Made by a program: the position numbers and the translations under genes. DNA of 64,000 bases, taken from the NCBI GenBank assembly GCA_013397455.1, contig VYZB01000030.1, positions 1,928,403 to 1,992,402 of the forward strand, written 5' to 3'. Numbering within the stretch: the first letter of the stretch is position 1; each line of letters opens with the position of its first letter. This DNA is from Crotophaga sulcirostris (lineage: Eukaryota; Chordata; Aves; Cuculiformes; Crotophagidae). A model generated the notes under the pieces. That model was not told the DNA's origin. It worked only from the letters and a program-made list of their open reading frames with translations, and searched no databases. This document shows, in pieces, positions 1 to 13,689 of this stretch.

Positions 1-1960
1 TTACACATGGCTCCGGTCAGAGCACAAACAGGTCCTCACTTGTTCCCCAGCTGGAGCCATAGACCACGCAGTGTTTGGAACCACAAAGAGGGGAGAAATG
101 GAGTCAGAGAAGAAGTAACTTACAGAGTCAGGTAGACACAGGACATGGCAAGTGGAGGGGACAGGTTCATGGGGCTGCTGACCCAAGGGGATGACGGAGC
201 TGGGCCGAGCTCTGCTTTTCCCAGACAGCTTTCTGTTGTCCACTTGAAGGAACATCGTGTTTTTTAAAAACCCGACCAAATCACAACTGCCAGGCAGGAC
301 ACAAAATGCCATGCTGTTCATGATGGGGTTTTTCATCCCAGACTGCTTTTGACTGTTCTTTTCCTGTAAGGAAAAAAAGTCACTGTTGTTTTTTGCCACT
401 TGCGGTGTGTGTATAAGCTGGTGTCGGCAGACTCTGGCAAAATGAGACATCGGTGGTTTGGTTTGTTTGCTCTTCTCCAGGAAATGTGGCTCACTTGTGG
501 CAGCCTGCTCCTGGCTCTCTCTCCTGCTTCATCGTATAAAATCAGAGGTTGTGATGGCATCTGTGCTAAAAGCCATTGCAAAATATGATATAAGGGATGT
601 GGCCAAGACAATACGGAGGACCAGGGCAAAGCAGGGCACAGATTCCAGCTCTTTCTTTCAGACATTCTCTGTCCTCACACAAGGACAAGAAACTATCATC
701 TCAGTCATGCAGACCAATGAGAGAACTTCAGAGGGGTAAAGCCTTGAAGTGGTGGCCATCCATACGCCATGCTCTGCACCACACACTGTAACTGGGCTGC
801 GCGAAGCCTCATGACTCAATTGCAATTAACAGGTGCACTGAAGTTAGCTGAAGCTAAGTAACACCCTCCCTCTTTCCTCCTTGAAGTGCCTTGTGAAATG
901 TCTACTACATGATGCTGCCAACTTTGTCACACAGGATTTTATACTGATCTTCATAAACACTGGTACACCCACTGATGATGTCACCAATGGCCTTAGGACT
1001 TGGCTAAAATTCTTCCAATCTCATGGCTAAAGTGGTTTCTCTGGATCTCTTTTCAATTCTGATTTGACAGGTAATTTATAATTTACCTCTATTATTGTGC
1101 TAAAGACTCCCATTATGAAATAAAGCATCACTGACTGAAGACATACATGGCTTGCAGACGCTGCCCAAACACAGACCAAAACCATCCAGATCACTCTGGA
1201 AAGGCCCAGAAATGAGATGCAGAGCTTGTCCCTGCTCTTGGGGAATTTCCCAACCTTCTTCTGCATTCATTACCTTTCTAAATCTCACAACAAAAACAAC
1301 AAGAAAGCAGATATCTTTTGAGATGGAGGACCACCATTACCTGCAGCTATGGTAGCCCAGCACTGGAGGAGTTAAACTCCAGTGAAAGGTTTGGAATCCA
1401 CAAAGCTGTGCAAATGGCAGCCAGCCCCTCAGAAGTGTTGGGTTTGCCCAGGGGCTGCTAAATTCCTACCTCTCCCCATGCAGTTGACATCTCCATCCCC
1501 ACCGTCTCGCTGGCGGACTTCCCTCCCCTCCCTAACTGAGAGAGAGAAATGAAAACAAAGATGACTATGAGGCTGGAGAAAACACTGCTGCTGCCATCCC
1601 AGAGGTAGTTCCTGTCAAAGGAGGGTTGGCCTCGTCAGAGGACGCTTCTTGGCTTCAACTCGACAAACAGCTCTCACCGAAGCAGTCAGTAACCTGCCAG
1701 GAGGAGGATGGAAAAGTACCAGTGAGTGGTTTCTCCCGGCCCTCCTCCTCCTGGTGAGGGGAGCTTTGCAGACAACCCACACACACCCTCCCATGCTGTG
1801 GTATTTAACACAGGGCTGTGGGGAGCGCCAGGCTTTCAGAGGGCATGGGCCTCAGGGGTCACAGAGACAAGACCAAGGAGGCAAGACCAAGTGACCTGGG
1901 CTTTTCAAAAGTGACACTAGAAATGGGTGTCCATCCGACCCTGTTTCCATAGCGGATGGG

Positions 1961-2001
1961 GTACCCAAGGAGGACGATGTGCTACCCAAGGAGGATAATG
2001 T
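1961..2001. repeat. Tandem duplication, about 21 bp x 2
   Basis: Two adjacent copies of a motif built on tacccaaggagga, followed by cgatgt in the first copy and taatgt in the second. They differ at only a few bases. This looks like a local slippage duplication in non-coding DNA. Confidence 0.8.
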
Positions 2002-3184
2002 GGAGGTTGCTTGGGCAGACCCAAGATATCCATGCCTGTCTGCAGGCAAAGGAGTTCAATCTATAGTCAGCTCTTACCAAACTCCAAGTCCAAGTGCCAA
2101 CAGATGCTCCAGAGAAGACAGACTGGCTGATTTGAGAGCTGTCTGTATATTTTGCAGTCATGACTTAAAAAAGGGAGGTGAGCAATTTATAATGAAGCAG
2201 TGTCACCAGCTGGCATGTGAGAAGCATTTCCTTTCTGTCAACAAGCAGGAGAGAAACTGGAGGAAATTATATGAAACCAAATTTAATTTGCCTTGATTCA
2301 TAAAATGTTCCTCCAGTTCAGCAGCTGAGAAGCTTCAGGATGTTTTGGGGGATCAAGGTTCAGACCACGTTCCATAAGACAGCAACAACAAGTGACTTAA
2401 GCCCTGTTTGCAGCACGGCGTGGATCAGTACCTGAGTTAAGACTCATCCTGGCATCAGAAAGCATGCCAAGGCAGCAAATGTGTATGAATATTGGCAGGG
2501 GAGGAATGCCCATATTTTCTTAAGTTGATGTAAGAGTAAGTAGTAAGAGAGGAGAAAATTCAGATCCCATGTTTGTGCAGCCATGCAGAGGAAAGGAACA
2601 ACTTTCCTCTGCCTCTGAATCTGATTTGCCCATTATCTCCCAGCTCCTGCCCTCCAGTCCGGGGAGTAATTGGGAATACAGATCTCTTTATAATTCTCCT
2701 CCATAAGCTCATGAGTCAGAGCTGCTGCCTTCATTTGCAGGTAATGACAGAAGTGAATGCAGCCACACTAGCTCCTATATTTAACATCCTTAGAGGAGGG
2801 ATTCAGAGTTTTAACGCTCTGGATCTGGGTCTCTTGGCTCATTATTTATGGCCATTTCTCCCACCCTGAAATGGGTTCCACAAGCTGTATTGTAAGTGAG
2901 ACAAGAGATCATCTAATTCCAAAGGAGTTTCTGGAAGTGTCACTGCCTTCCACTCAAAGCAGCATAACCCAGAATATTTAGCTTCATTATTTCCCTGTGA
3001 GTTAATTCCTTCCTTGCCTCTGCATCCACCCAGGAGTCCTGGGGCCTGTGCAAGCCACTCCACTCTGACACAGGAGGACACTGTGCAAAGTATGTCCCTG
3101 CTGCCCGGGACAAGGAAGGGGAAAGGTAACGTGTTGCACTGCTGCACAAGTGATAAATCATTATGCTGATTCCCCTTTTGGCTT

Positions 3185-3420
3185 TCATAGGTGGTCAGTG
3201 CTTCATTCAGTCCTTAATTGTCATTGCTCCTGTACCTACCACCATCAGACGATTCGAGTGCTCCAGTCGTCAAGGGCATTATCATCACATACCTGTGCTA
3301 GGGCAGTCCTGCCAATTCTCATTTGTAATAGGAAATCAAGTTACTGAGTGGACAAGACTTGCCAGAGGTCACAACGTGGCCTGAGAAGCAATGCAAGGAA
3401 CTGAAGGAAACTGTTACAGA
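3185..3420 (-). repeat. Possible MIR/CORE-SINE remnant
   Basis: The segment around 3,340-3,400 (acttgccagaggtcacaac) resembles the reverse complement of the conserved MIR core, in which 'cttgcccaaggtcacac' is typical. The flanks are badly diverged and the boundaries are approximate. A profile search is needed to confirm it. Confidence 0.35.
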
Positions 3421-5094
3421 TCAACCAACACTGTATACACAGAGCACCCTTCCTCCTTCCAGGGTGTACGTAACCCATGCAGTGACAGCACTACAATTTG
3501 TATCTCCCACTCAATGCAACTTGCAACCTGACTCATACCAATCCTTAGCATCATTTATGGATCATTTGCCATTTGGTGTCGGTTAAGTTCCTGGTCTTAA
3601 TCTTTTCCAGCATGGAAACTGATGGTTAAAGGGGTACAGTCATTCAGGGCCAAGCTGGGGTGGATACTGAGAACGGTCAAGAGTCGCAGCATCTCCCAAT
3701 ACCATCAACCAGCCTCCCCTTGTCTCTGAAGATCCCAGCATGTGAGCAGTAACATGGGAGAGAAGGGAAATAGAAAGCAGAAGTCCTCACACCTCCACCA
3801 CCTCTCAAAATTTTCACCTTTGCTAACTTAGGAGGACCAGTGGTGTCTTCATGAGGTGAGGTGGATGGCTGTAGCCAGATTCTCTGCACTGGCCAAGTGC
3901 AAGACTGCACTCAGATCACATAGATAACAGTTTAACCTGAGATAACAGTTCAGCTCCCAGTTGATTCAGTTACAGGATTTAGCAACAGATATCCGTTGGG
4001 TTCTACCGGGAAAAACACAAAAGTAGCAGCCACAGGAGCCTCTTGATTTAGGGGGGGTGACAGGGAGAAAGCAGCTGTCCAATCGACCCGGGGAGCGTGC
4101 ATGGCCCTCTCTGAGCCTTGCTAAACAAGGGCTCTCTGTGTGTGGAGAGCTGCAGAACTTCCAGTTCTTCCAGAAGTCCAGGTCCTGAGTCACTGCTCCC
4201 TGCCAGATACCTGTGGTTATCAGCTCCAGGGCACTGGCAGCCAGGACAAGATGACCAGAGCTGCCTCTTCTCTCCTCTCTTCAAATCACAGAGTCATTTA
4301 AATTGTTCACTGCCTTTAATAAACTTCTTTAAATTAAACACAGGTCTCTATTTTTACCTGAAGGTTGCAATGCCATCCTTGCTACCACTAAGACCAAGAC
4401 TGTATGTTAAATTCCTGCCCTCTTTGTCCACAACATGAAAAAATACATGGCCAACAGGCAGAGCACCCTCACTAATCCAGCTTGTACCCCGGGTCCACAC
4501 AGTCTCCAGCATTCAAGTTTAGCACCCAGAAATCCAGCTCCTTGAACTCCTATGTTGTTTTGCTGATCAGTCTTAACCCAAGGGACCTCCTCTTGCCATC
4601 AGCAGCAGGCAGCCTGGGTTTATGTCCTCTTTGTTACCTTCAAAGCCTAAGCTTGATCACTGTGTCAGGGCCACTTTTGCATTCCCATATCTCCACTGCC
4701 TTCCCCACACAGACACTGTTTAAGGAAACTGCCCTAAGAGTAGAGTACTGGTGAAGAGCATCGGAAAGTTTAGCCATTTTCATGCAACATCCATGAAGTG
4801 TACCCTATTGTTTTAATTTCTATTCCTGACTTCTCTGAAGACAGGGGGTTTACCCTGTCTCCAGCCAGAACAGCTCAAGATACCTATTGCATCAGGGCCA
4901 CCAGCGCTTTTAGAAAGATTCACTAGCAGTTGCTGGAACAGTGTCTAGAAGCTGAAACAGGGCCTGGAGGAAAGACACCCTTCATAAAATCCCTCTCTTC
5001 CCCACATTAGAGCTCAGCAGGCTTTTCAACTAAGACACTAATGCAATCCTTGGCCTCAAAGAGGAGCATTTCAATAGCCTGAAGTGGCTTGGTT

Positions 5095-5345
5095 AGTGAA
5101 TTAAGCACTGGACAGGGAACAAGATCCCTGCTTTTCAGCCCAGAGGCCATGTGCAGTTTTAGTCCCATCCTTTAAAGCTGTTGAATCAGTTTTCCATGAG
5201 TTTCTACAGAGGGGCTGCTCTTGGGTATGTCTGCACTGCCAGCAGCACAGCTGAGCACAGTTATCCCAGGTAGTTTTAAATGAGTTAACACAAGTGCTGG
5301 AAGGAGCCTAGCCCTGGATATCTGGGTTTCTGTGCTGCAGATTCA
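5095..5345 (+). repeat. Possible ancient SINE or foldback repeat remnant
   Basis: At 5,103-5,135 the text aagcactggacagggaac followed by aagatccctgc resembles the 5' tRNA-like part of MIR-type SINEs. The next part (tgggtatgtctgcactgcc at about 5,223) resembles old amniote repeats containing a 'tacgtctacactgc' motif. They may be two unrelated fragments side by side. Confidence 0.3.
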
Positions 5346-5689
5346 GCTTTCTCCAGCTCAGTAATGAGCCAGAGACCGAGCTCACCCCAATGAGCTGGGG
5401 CAGGGAGGAGCAGGAGGCTCTCAGTGGGTGTTACTGGGAGAGATGATCCCCCACACCGCTCAGCCCACAGATTGGCATCACTGCAGGCTGGGGTTTTGCC
5501 CTGCTCTGTGTTATTTGCTCAGATAAGGGCCACCTTAATTTCATGTGTGAGTGCAGTAAATACGGACATGTCCAGACTCTGCTGCCTACTGCACCACCAG
5601 TCCCTCATCCCAGACATACATCTGGTCAGGCAGGCACTCCTCCAGCTAACTCAGAGAAGGGAAATGAGTCTCTGATCAAGTCTTAAAAT

Positions 5690-5730
5690 CTCTTTTTTTT
5701 TTCTCACTCTTGCTCTCTCTCTCTGCCAGT
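5690..5730. repeat. Low-complexity T/CT tract
   Basis: A run of T is followed by a short CT dinucleotide run. It is simple sequence with no other content. Confidence 0.75.
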
Positions 5731-6826
5731 GCTTTTTGGTGCCACTGAGTGCTGCTGCTTATGCAGAGGTCTCCAACATGTGAAATGAAATACAGAAGTG
5801 GCCACAGGCCCTACAGTTATGATCTGTGGGTCTCCAACGGTAGCAAGTTGGCAGCCTTTCAGAAGACAGTGCTAGTACTTACCCAGGACAGAAAACTATG
5901 TCTGAGTGTATCTGAGGTCAATCTGCCCTGAGCTGTGTCAAGCGCCCTGTTGAGGTCTCAGCTCTTATTAACCAGTTCCTTCTTTCCCCTGCAGGCCATG
6001 GTCATGCCTAGAAAGGAAACCTCTTTCCTCATCTTTACAACCTCAGCAGGAGCTCTCTGCAGCACAGACCAAGGCTCTGCGGGGAAGTCAGATCTGGGTG
6101 GGGAAGGCAAATGTATTGCTGCCCAGAGAGCCAGAAGCTGTTATACCAGACCAGTCTCTTCTTCATTCAGCTGTATAAAACTCTCCTTGTCATCTCTCTT
6201 TGCTATATTGAAAAGTGAACATTTATTCTCAGTCCACCTGATCCCTCTCAGCTGGTTTCTAATCGTGGCTCTCTGACCTTGATCATGGGGAAGAAGTTTC
6301 CCATCAGCTCCCTCCAGGTGCACTGCTTTGAGGGAATTTAAAATCATTGATTTGTCATTTTCCATTGTATGCTTATATACGCATTTGCTAAGTGTTTTTC
6401 CAATTAATTTCCTGCTCAAAGCTGGCTTCCAAAGGGGTCCTTGACTAACTTCTCATCACATAGCAAGGGGGTATTTTTTTCCCTGTGCTCAAGCTGCCTT
6501 TCTAGTTCAAGTTATGCAGGCAAGATAAAACTAAGATGCTTTAGTTCATTTTGAGACTGTTGGAGAGGACAAGAGTGAATGAGCTTGGCAGGGCCAGCAG
6601 CAGGGAGGTGATGCTCTCAGCATCTGCTCGAATAAACAGCAGGGAGCGTGATGGGCTCTTACTCTGAGTGTGCTAATGACTAAGGACTACCAGACTTCTG
6701 CTGGTGCAGTGGTCATATACCTACCCCAAGTATTTGTGGAGACAGGGATGCCACCTGAGACCAGCACTGTGGTTTGTGGGGTCTGTGGAGAGGACCCCTG
6801 GGGTATAGAGCAACACCAAGACCAAG

Positions 6827-6886
6827 CAGTGGGCAGAGAGCATGCTTTGGGCCAGACAGTGGGAAAGGAGCATGCTTTGGGCCACT
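6827..6886. repeat. Tandem duplication, 30 bp x 2
   Basis: Copies at 6,827-6,856 and 6,857-6,886 share cagtggg at the left and gagcatgctttgggcca at the right, with a few substitutions between. It is a local duplication in intergenic DNA. Both strands stay open across it, which produces spurious ORFs. Confidence 0.85.
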
Positions 6887-8499
6887 TTGTTTCTAGATCT
6901 CCCTTTCCCACCACTTGTGCTGCCCTGCTGTGCTCTGATGCGCGCTCTCTTCTGCTTGTGGTGTGCCACATGCTGCATGGCTGTGGCAAAGGCTCTGGAC
7001 CACTGGCTTTCTTAAACCGGAGATATGCCGGTAGCTTATTCACCCACCTCAGCAGAGAATTAATGCCACAAACCAGCTTCAGAACTAACGGACATGGAAA
7101 ATTGGCAGGGAAGAGAGCGGCATAATTGCAGCGACGGAGGGAGCAGGGAACAGTGCTGCCCAGAGACACACATCAAAGGAAAATCCCTACTGACAAGTGC
7201 TGGCTCTGCCATCAGCCTGGCTTCCCTCCTCCATCTTTTGTCTCCTACCCTGAGGCTACCACGAGCCAGAGCGTGCTTGCCAGCCCTCCACCTCTGCATC
7301 CAGACTGGAAGGTAAACAGCAGAGCTGTACTGAGGGAAGAGTGGCAACGAAGAGACCGACACCGCCTAAGTGTCTCACGGGTTGCCGAGAGTGCTTGCTG
7401 TCCTTCTTCACCCCCAAGCCTCCTGCCCCCAAAGCTGAGCAGTGCTGAATGGAGAAGCCTGTTTGGGGACAACCAAGTGAGTGGTTTTTCCAGGGCTGGC
7501 TTGCGTCAGGGGACAAAGATGAGAGCCACACACAGGGCAAACGGAAAAATCCAATCAGTTCACCTTGCTCATGGCTAACAGAGGGTTATTCTTGGCCACC
7601 CTCCGCCTGTACCGAGCAGGAGTGCTGTAAACACCATCACATTGCCTTCCCTGCCTCCTGATACTGCTTCCCAACTAATCTACACCCTGAGTTTCAGGCA
7701 ATAGCTTAGTAATGGGCAGAAATACTCATCTAGTTAATCTAATTCCCAGTGCCCCTTGGCCAGAAGAAGCTCCATGTGTGCCACGCTCCTCAGCTCCCTT
7801 CTCAGACCCAGCAGTACTCATGCATCGTTCGGTCTGTGACAGATGGGGTCCACCAGGCAGGTCCTGCCTGCCTAAACCCAAGTATCTTTCCGCTCACTTT
7901 CCTCTTTGCCACAGTCTGGGTTTTATTTGGGTTTTGCCCCTTTGCTTTCTTCACTTTCCCTCAACATCTTCGTCCCCAGCAGCTGATTCAGAAAGAGCTT
8001 TCAAACACCAGCTCCTCAGCTACTCCATACAAGCAGCACCCAGCACACAGGGAGGACGTTAGGCAGCCTCTTGCTACACGGCACAAGTAAAGATAGAGGG
8101 GACATGGGCTGGGATGAGCACAGAGAAATGGCCTTCTGAATTGCAGATAGGATAGAAACTTCAGAAGAGCCAGAGGGTTATCCCAGCAGGGAATATTGAG
8201 CAGGGAAAGGTACAAAGTCAAAGAGGAGGAGAAGAAGAAGAAAGGAGATGAGGTTCCAAGAAAAAGATATGGACACAAGTTGAATGTAGTGCTGAGAGAT
8301 TTCTGTGATTTGCTTCATCTCCATAGTCGTCCATGCTCAAAACCCCTAACTTTGTGCCCTCTAACCACGCACCAGAGCAACACGTTGGGGCAACTGAGGT
8401 GACACATAAAGAATTGAGCAGCTGTCGAATTACCAAATTATCTGGGTGCTTCCAACCTACCCATGGAGCAGTTAAATATACTGATGCTCCTGTCGAGGA

Positions 8500-8625
8500 T
8501 GAGGAGACCAGGTCATGTCACTTTGACTTCAAAGTCAGGGCCATTGCTGTGAATATAACCCAGGAGTCCTGACTGCCAGGCCCTGTGCTGACCACCAGGC
8601 AATGCTCCTCCCTAATGTCTAACAG
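8500..8625 (-). repeat. tRNA-derived SINE (MIR-like) 5' region, minus strand
   Basis: The plus strand reads acccaggagtcctgactgcc at about 8,559. Its reverse complement (ggcagtcaggactcctgggt) is the B-box-like stretch of amniote MIR-type SINEs. The neighbouring sequence fits the tRNA-like head loosely. The copy is old and truncated. Confidence 0.45.
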
Positions 8626-8989
8626 CAACCACCACAAATATGCTTCACTCATCTCCTAAGCACAGTAGGAAATAAATGGCTGCAGTATATTCGTGCCTTC
8701 TGTAGAGCTGCTGTTCAGCTCTAGCGTTGCCCTCAGGTAACCTGGGAAAGAGTGGCTCTTGTAAGACACCCAAGACATCTCTGGCCGCAGAATGATGTAA
8801 GCTTTAAAAATTAAGGGAGCAGCAACAATAAGGAAGATGAAGCAGCCAGCAGTGAGTGCTTCATTTTCACAGGGAAGAGCAGGATTTGCAAGCAGGAGAG
8901 TCTAAATGCTCCTTCCCCTGCCTGGGAACAAGCATACCAGGCCACTGTAGGGTTATTTGTAGGCAGCTAAATATGTATAAAGCAGAGAT

Positions 8990-9145
8990 TTTTAACATGG
9001 CCCTGGGCAAAGCTGTGCACTTCACTTCTCTGCTTTTAGAGCAGGAATAATGGTACTTTTGTGTGTCACAAGATAAAGTGACTTCTCAGCGTGGGTGGTG
9101 AGCTCAGACAGATCAACAATAGGTGCTGTACAGTAAGGTAGCAAT
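8990..9145 (+). repeat. Possible MIR-like SINE remnant
   Basis: Short blocks in order (cacttcacttctctgc, ggaataatggtactt, aataggtgctgtacagta) follow the layout of the MIR core and 3' half: 'cacttaacctctctg', 'gataataatagtac', then the 3' 'taggtgct' end. The divergence is high, so the call is tentative. Confidence 0.35.
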
Positions 9146-9939
9146 ATGGGTCTTACAGACACATCAGTCCTCTACACCTTGTATCAGTTTCCTTCAAACT
9201 AGAGTAAAATGGAAACTCAAGATCTTCATTTTCAGGGATATCACCAAGCCCAAGGGATCTAAAAATTCCAACTCAAGAAAAAGAACCCCACCCAGATAAG
9301 GTTATTTCTCACTCAGCTCTCTTTTTGGAGGGAAACACACACATACTGCAAGGTCCACTGGGGAACTCAGAACTCTACAGTGATGGGTTTCATGATAACA
9401 TCCAGAGGTCTGTGTTGGGCTTATCATTGAATATGGACAAAGTTGAGCAACTTGAATATGTCCTGGGAGTTTTTGCACTAAAAGAACTGCTGTTCCCTGT
9501 GTAGTGGGATTGCCAGATAAAACAAACGCTCTTACAGTGTGTTGGAGAGGTCCTCAAGACAGAAGGACTGGCTGGTTTCACCCACTGACGCAAGGCAAAA
9601 ATTGGATGGGTTTACCTGAAGGAGACACCAAGGTTCTTGATACCAGAGGGTTAAGTTGTACTCTTGGTCCTTGCTCTCCTCCCTAATAGGAGTGATATCT
9701 TCCCCCTGCACTCCACACTTGACCACCCAGGTTGGCAGTCTGCAGCACTCACAGGGTCTGGGGGAGGGAAGCAGGGAGCATCATGGCTCTCAGTAGCTTA
9801 GTTTAATCCCAGACCCTGATGCACACGCTGCCCTCCTGAACAGTTTCTTTCTTGCAGATTGAACACTCTGCATTGTCCTTCCCCACCATTTTGCAGGCAA
9901 GGACCTTCTGCTGGTTGCTAGTGTTAACACAGGTTTCCC

Positions 9940-10065
9940 TTGTTCCGACCCTTGAAATTTCCAGTAAAGCGCCTTTAATACAATCTCTCTGCGGCTGCTC
10001 TAATTATGTGTGAAATATTTTTTCCCCCATAAACCAAAGAAAACAAATCAACACAGTAAGATCCT
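9940..10065. promoter_or_regulatory. Candidate distal enhancer block (SOX/TCF/homeodomain-like motifs)
   Basis: A compact AT-rich block contains tttaatacaat, ctaattatg (homeodomain-like), aaaccaaagaaaacaaat (stacked SOX/TCF/forkhead-like matches) and aatcaac. It lies about 11.5 kb upstream of the proposed exon 1. A SOX-dependent aggrecan enhancer is known about 10 kb upstream of the rat gene. The link is inferred from motif density and position only. Confidence 0.25.
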
Positions 10066-12844
10066 TTCTCTCGGGCTGCTTGGCAGGTCTCACGGTCTTC
10101 AAAAAAGTTACCCAAGGTCCACACAGTCTCTGCTGTCTTTTCACAACAGCTACTTTTAGGTTCCTGTAAAAGGACTCAACAAAGGAAAGGGTAAAATGAA
10201 TTACAAAGCCCTTAAAGGCTATTTTCTCACCTGAACAGTCCCAAGACTAAGGACAGGCTGTCTGCTGAGCTGCAGAACATGTGTTCTCCATGCTGGGGCT
10301 GCTTCTGAAGGAAGGAGGGATATGGGATTGGGGGCAGCAATCAGGAATCCTTTAAAGTTGCAGATGGGTCAGTCAGTCCTTTATTCTCACAAAGGCCAAG
10401 ATGCATTTGCGGTGTTCAGGAAGAGAAAGGGAATTAATTTTGCTTTCTGAAAGTGAGGGACTGTTTCATGTCCTCTGTGCAACAGTGCATCTCAACACCT
10501 GGCTGTTCCATCCCTGGGAACAATCCAGGTGTGCATATAACCCGGACAATGCACCTTGGTGATAACCTGCAGACCCCACAGCCTTCCCAGTGCTACTCCA
10601 TGTGCAGCACGAGGCTCTGTTCTTCATCCCTGTCCTGCTCCAGCCCAGCTCTCCTCGGGGCTGCATCACCAATGTCAGGAGTCCCCACAGCCCTCCCTAC
10701 CTAGCACAAGGATTTCCTTGGTCTGCTTAGTTCTGCTCTGGTTTATTGCTTGTCCTCTTTGTGGGCCTCAGTTCCAGTTTCCCTTGTAGTGGCTCTTGCT
10801 TCTGCTTACCAGCCGGGTCATGTAACTGGCCTTTTTTAGCAACATTTGGGAAAAGAGAGTCTAGAAGGTGAATGACCTTCAAAACGAAGCATGGCTGTCA
10901 CTTCTTCCACACTGGGAAGTATTCTTACATCTTTTTTTCCAAAACCAATACCAAGCACTTACCACTTAAGGGAACATCATCCCCATATTTAGGACTTATT
11001 TGAAACACCACAAAGAAGAAAGAAAGAAGGTAAGGAGGTAAAGCTTATGTGCTATGGGAACAGCTATACTTGAGCTTGTGTCTACGCCATGTCTGTCACT
11101 TGCTCATCTGAAGGGTACTGGCACTATGTCAGGTTAAGGGTCCTACCCCATTCTTCCTGAGGTGGGTGGACAGTGACGTTACTCTTGCAGCCCACCATCA
11201 GCATCATTACACCAAGGCTCAGCCCTGGCCACCCTATCAAAGTCAATCGACTCATGCATTTTGCTGAAGTAGAAACACCACGGTATCAAAGCAACCCTTG
11301 CTCTCGGCTTCTCTGAAGAACAATATAAATCTCACCTAAACCTCAGAGGGGCAGATTAGGGTTGTGAGCAGAGCCACCCCACCTTTGCCTCCCCCCAGCC
11401 TTGCAGGACAGGTCCCGTCAGGGGCTCCTGCAGCAGCCTCAGCCCTAGGTGTCCGAGGCTGAGCCCTGAGCAGCTGCCCCAGTGCTGTGCACAGAGCCTT
11501 GTTTCTGGAAATGCTGCAGCTGGCAAGGGCCTCCCTACTTCACAAATATTGACACTGAGATCTCTGCATCCCAGCCGAGGAATAACATTTTCTGGGAGCC
11601 CGTGATCTGCAGAGCTTCTCTGTTGAACAGGGGGATTTGGATTTGAGTCCTTCGCTTTCTTCTCCACTGTAGCAACTCCTCAAGTGGACCTGTCCAATCC
11701 TGATCCAGCTTCAGGCAGTAGAAACCTCTGGAAAGCCCAAAGAAATGCCTCCAGGAGATGCAGCTGCCACTTTGCAAGTCACTGAGGGATGTTTCACAAA
11801 AAAGTACAGATGTCAGGAAGCAGCAGTTGTCAAAGAGAGACCTGTTAAGATCTCTGAGCACAGTCCCAGCTGGGTTTTAAGAAAGCAACAGCAACCAGTA
11901 ACATAGAAGCATGCAGGCTTCTGGGAAGGTGTTCTGAGGACTTCTGCCCTGCATCCTTACTTGGCCTGGTATTTGGCACTGAGTGTGGATCTAATCCCAG
12001 CATGGATGCAAAAACCTAGGGCAGTTCAAGACGTTCTCTCCTAACACAAGAACAAGCAAAGGCTAGTTTTTCTTTCCAGCCACTTCACATATGCCTCAAC
12101 CCAGGCTCAAACTTCTGTCATTTATCTCATCAGCCTAGAAACTCAGCAGAGGGCACAGAGAGACATCAACATGTGGCAAAGGTCTCAGCTACAAGGAGCT
12201 AAGGAAAAGACAGAGGCTGTCTGGAGGTCTGTTTGGTGATGGAGAACCATACGAGTATTTCTCTAACTCTGGATGCTCCTCAGAGAGCCAACTCAGTGTT
12301 GGTGGAAGGATGGTAGGGTCACAACCTCCTCTCTAACCATGTTTTTTTTTAATGGAAAGTTTTATCTGCCCCCCTGAGTACTCAGAGCTAAAAGGTGAGA
12401 CAGGTTATATCTTTCACTGGCAGAAAAAGATGAGGTATGCTATTAGGAGTAACCCTGAGGATATTTCTGGGGCTTCTGAATTAAAACTCCAGCTCCACCT
12501 ACCCACCCTACAACCCAGACAGAGAAACGTCCTCTCTTCTGCAGCAAACAAAAAGATACATTTGCTGAAGACTGAAAAACAAGGAGTGAAACACTGAAAC
12601 CAGAGGATGAGGTTTCATAGGTAAACACACGAAGAAAAAAAAATACTAATAATAAATATAAGAGAAGTGGAAGGAACAAGCTTCCAACTCACTGCCAACC
12701 CTGGAGTTGGATAATTTATCAAGGTCTCCGTGTGTCATGCCTGGAGAAGCCCCCCACACTCTTCTCCTTCCGTATAAGTCTGCTTCTGAGCTCTGATCTC
12801 ACAAGTGGGAAAAGGGCTGGTGGAACACAGCAACATCCAGCAGT

Positions 12845-12995
12845 GATTTTAAATCCACATCTGTTATATGCAGAGCCACATAAATATTACTGCTGAATTG
12901 TGGAACTTTTAATGGCATTTGGGGCTTGAGGCTGACTTTTTTTACAACATTTTCTTGTTTATCAGCATGAAACTTGTTTCACTTGCAAATTAGGG
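12845..12995. promoter_or_regulatory. Candidate conserved non-coding block
   Basis: An AT-rich, non-repetitive block holds several homeodomain-, SOX- and forkhead-like words (cacataaatattactgctg, gaattgtgg, cttttaatgg, ttgtttatcagc). No coding potential or transposon similarity was recognised. The call rests on motif texture only. Confidence 0.2.
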
Positions 12996-13689
12996 ACAGA
13001 GATACAAATGGAAAAGGGAAAATTAATATTCCAGGACAGGACTGAGAGGTTTAAAAGGTTTAAGGGGATTATTGTGTATATGGGATATCAGAAAAGGCTG
13101 ACCTCCAAAAGATGAGTGTATATCTCTTGCTGAAAGACTGAAAGCCCATTTAACTAGGGTAAGAAAAGCCCACTGACTTCTGTGAATGTTCTTGGACTTC
13201 CTGCTTTAAAAATGACCTCTGGGCTGTGGCATGCCAAAGAAGAGGAGTCCTAAGGATCCCCTTATTTATCAGTTGAAGCTGCTCAGCTTGGAGAGTTTCT
13301 GGAAAGTGGAAAGTTCTTCACAACCAAGTGCCTTGGCCTAGTCCTCTGCAGGGACTTTAAAGCTGCTGACACAATGGCCATGGCCTTCTGAGTGGAAGAT
13401 ACGTTAGATATTCCTTCTAGCTCCTAGGAGGAATCCCTTCCCCCTCCAGAAATAAGTGGCTCTGAGTGAGGAGCACCTCATCCACCTCTGAGGGCAGAGA
13501 TGCGCAGGTTCATTTCTCCTGTTTTTCAGCAAGATTGGCCAGAGGAAAAGCTGTACCCAGAACTGCCAAGCAGGCCCTTCCACAGCAGGAGGCTGTCACT
13601 GTTTCCTTTTCACCACCAACAAATCAGCTAAAATGTTTATTTGTGGAAGAGTATTGGTATGCTTGTGTCAAAAGCTTCTCCAGTGACCT

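Larger units (their letters stand above)
1..13689. other. 5' intergenic flank of ACAN, no gene recognised
   Basis: Open frames here are short, start anywhere and match no family I recognise. No splice-bounded exon series or conserved domain is visible on either strand. What can be seen is a set of old, diverged SINE-like remnants (listed separately), two small tandem duplications, and AT-rich blocks dense in transcription-factor-like motifs. The stretch lies upstream of the proposed aggrecan first exon, so distal cartilage enhancers are plausible but not demonstrated. Confidence 0.7.

Noticed and set aside
1979..2296. 105-residue frame with several Cys and His residues (AVCIFCSHDLKKGG)
   Set aside because: The Cys/His spacing fits no zinc-finger family I know. 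There is no splice context, and it begins in a small tandem duplication.
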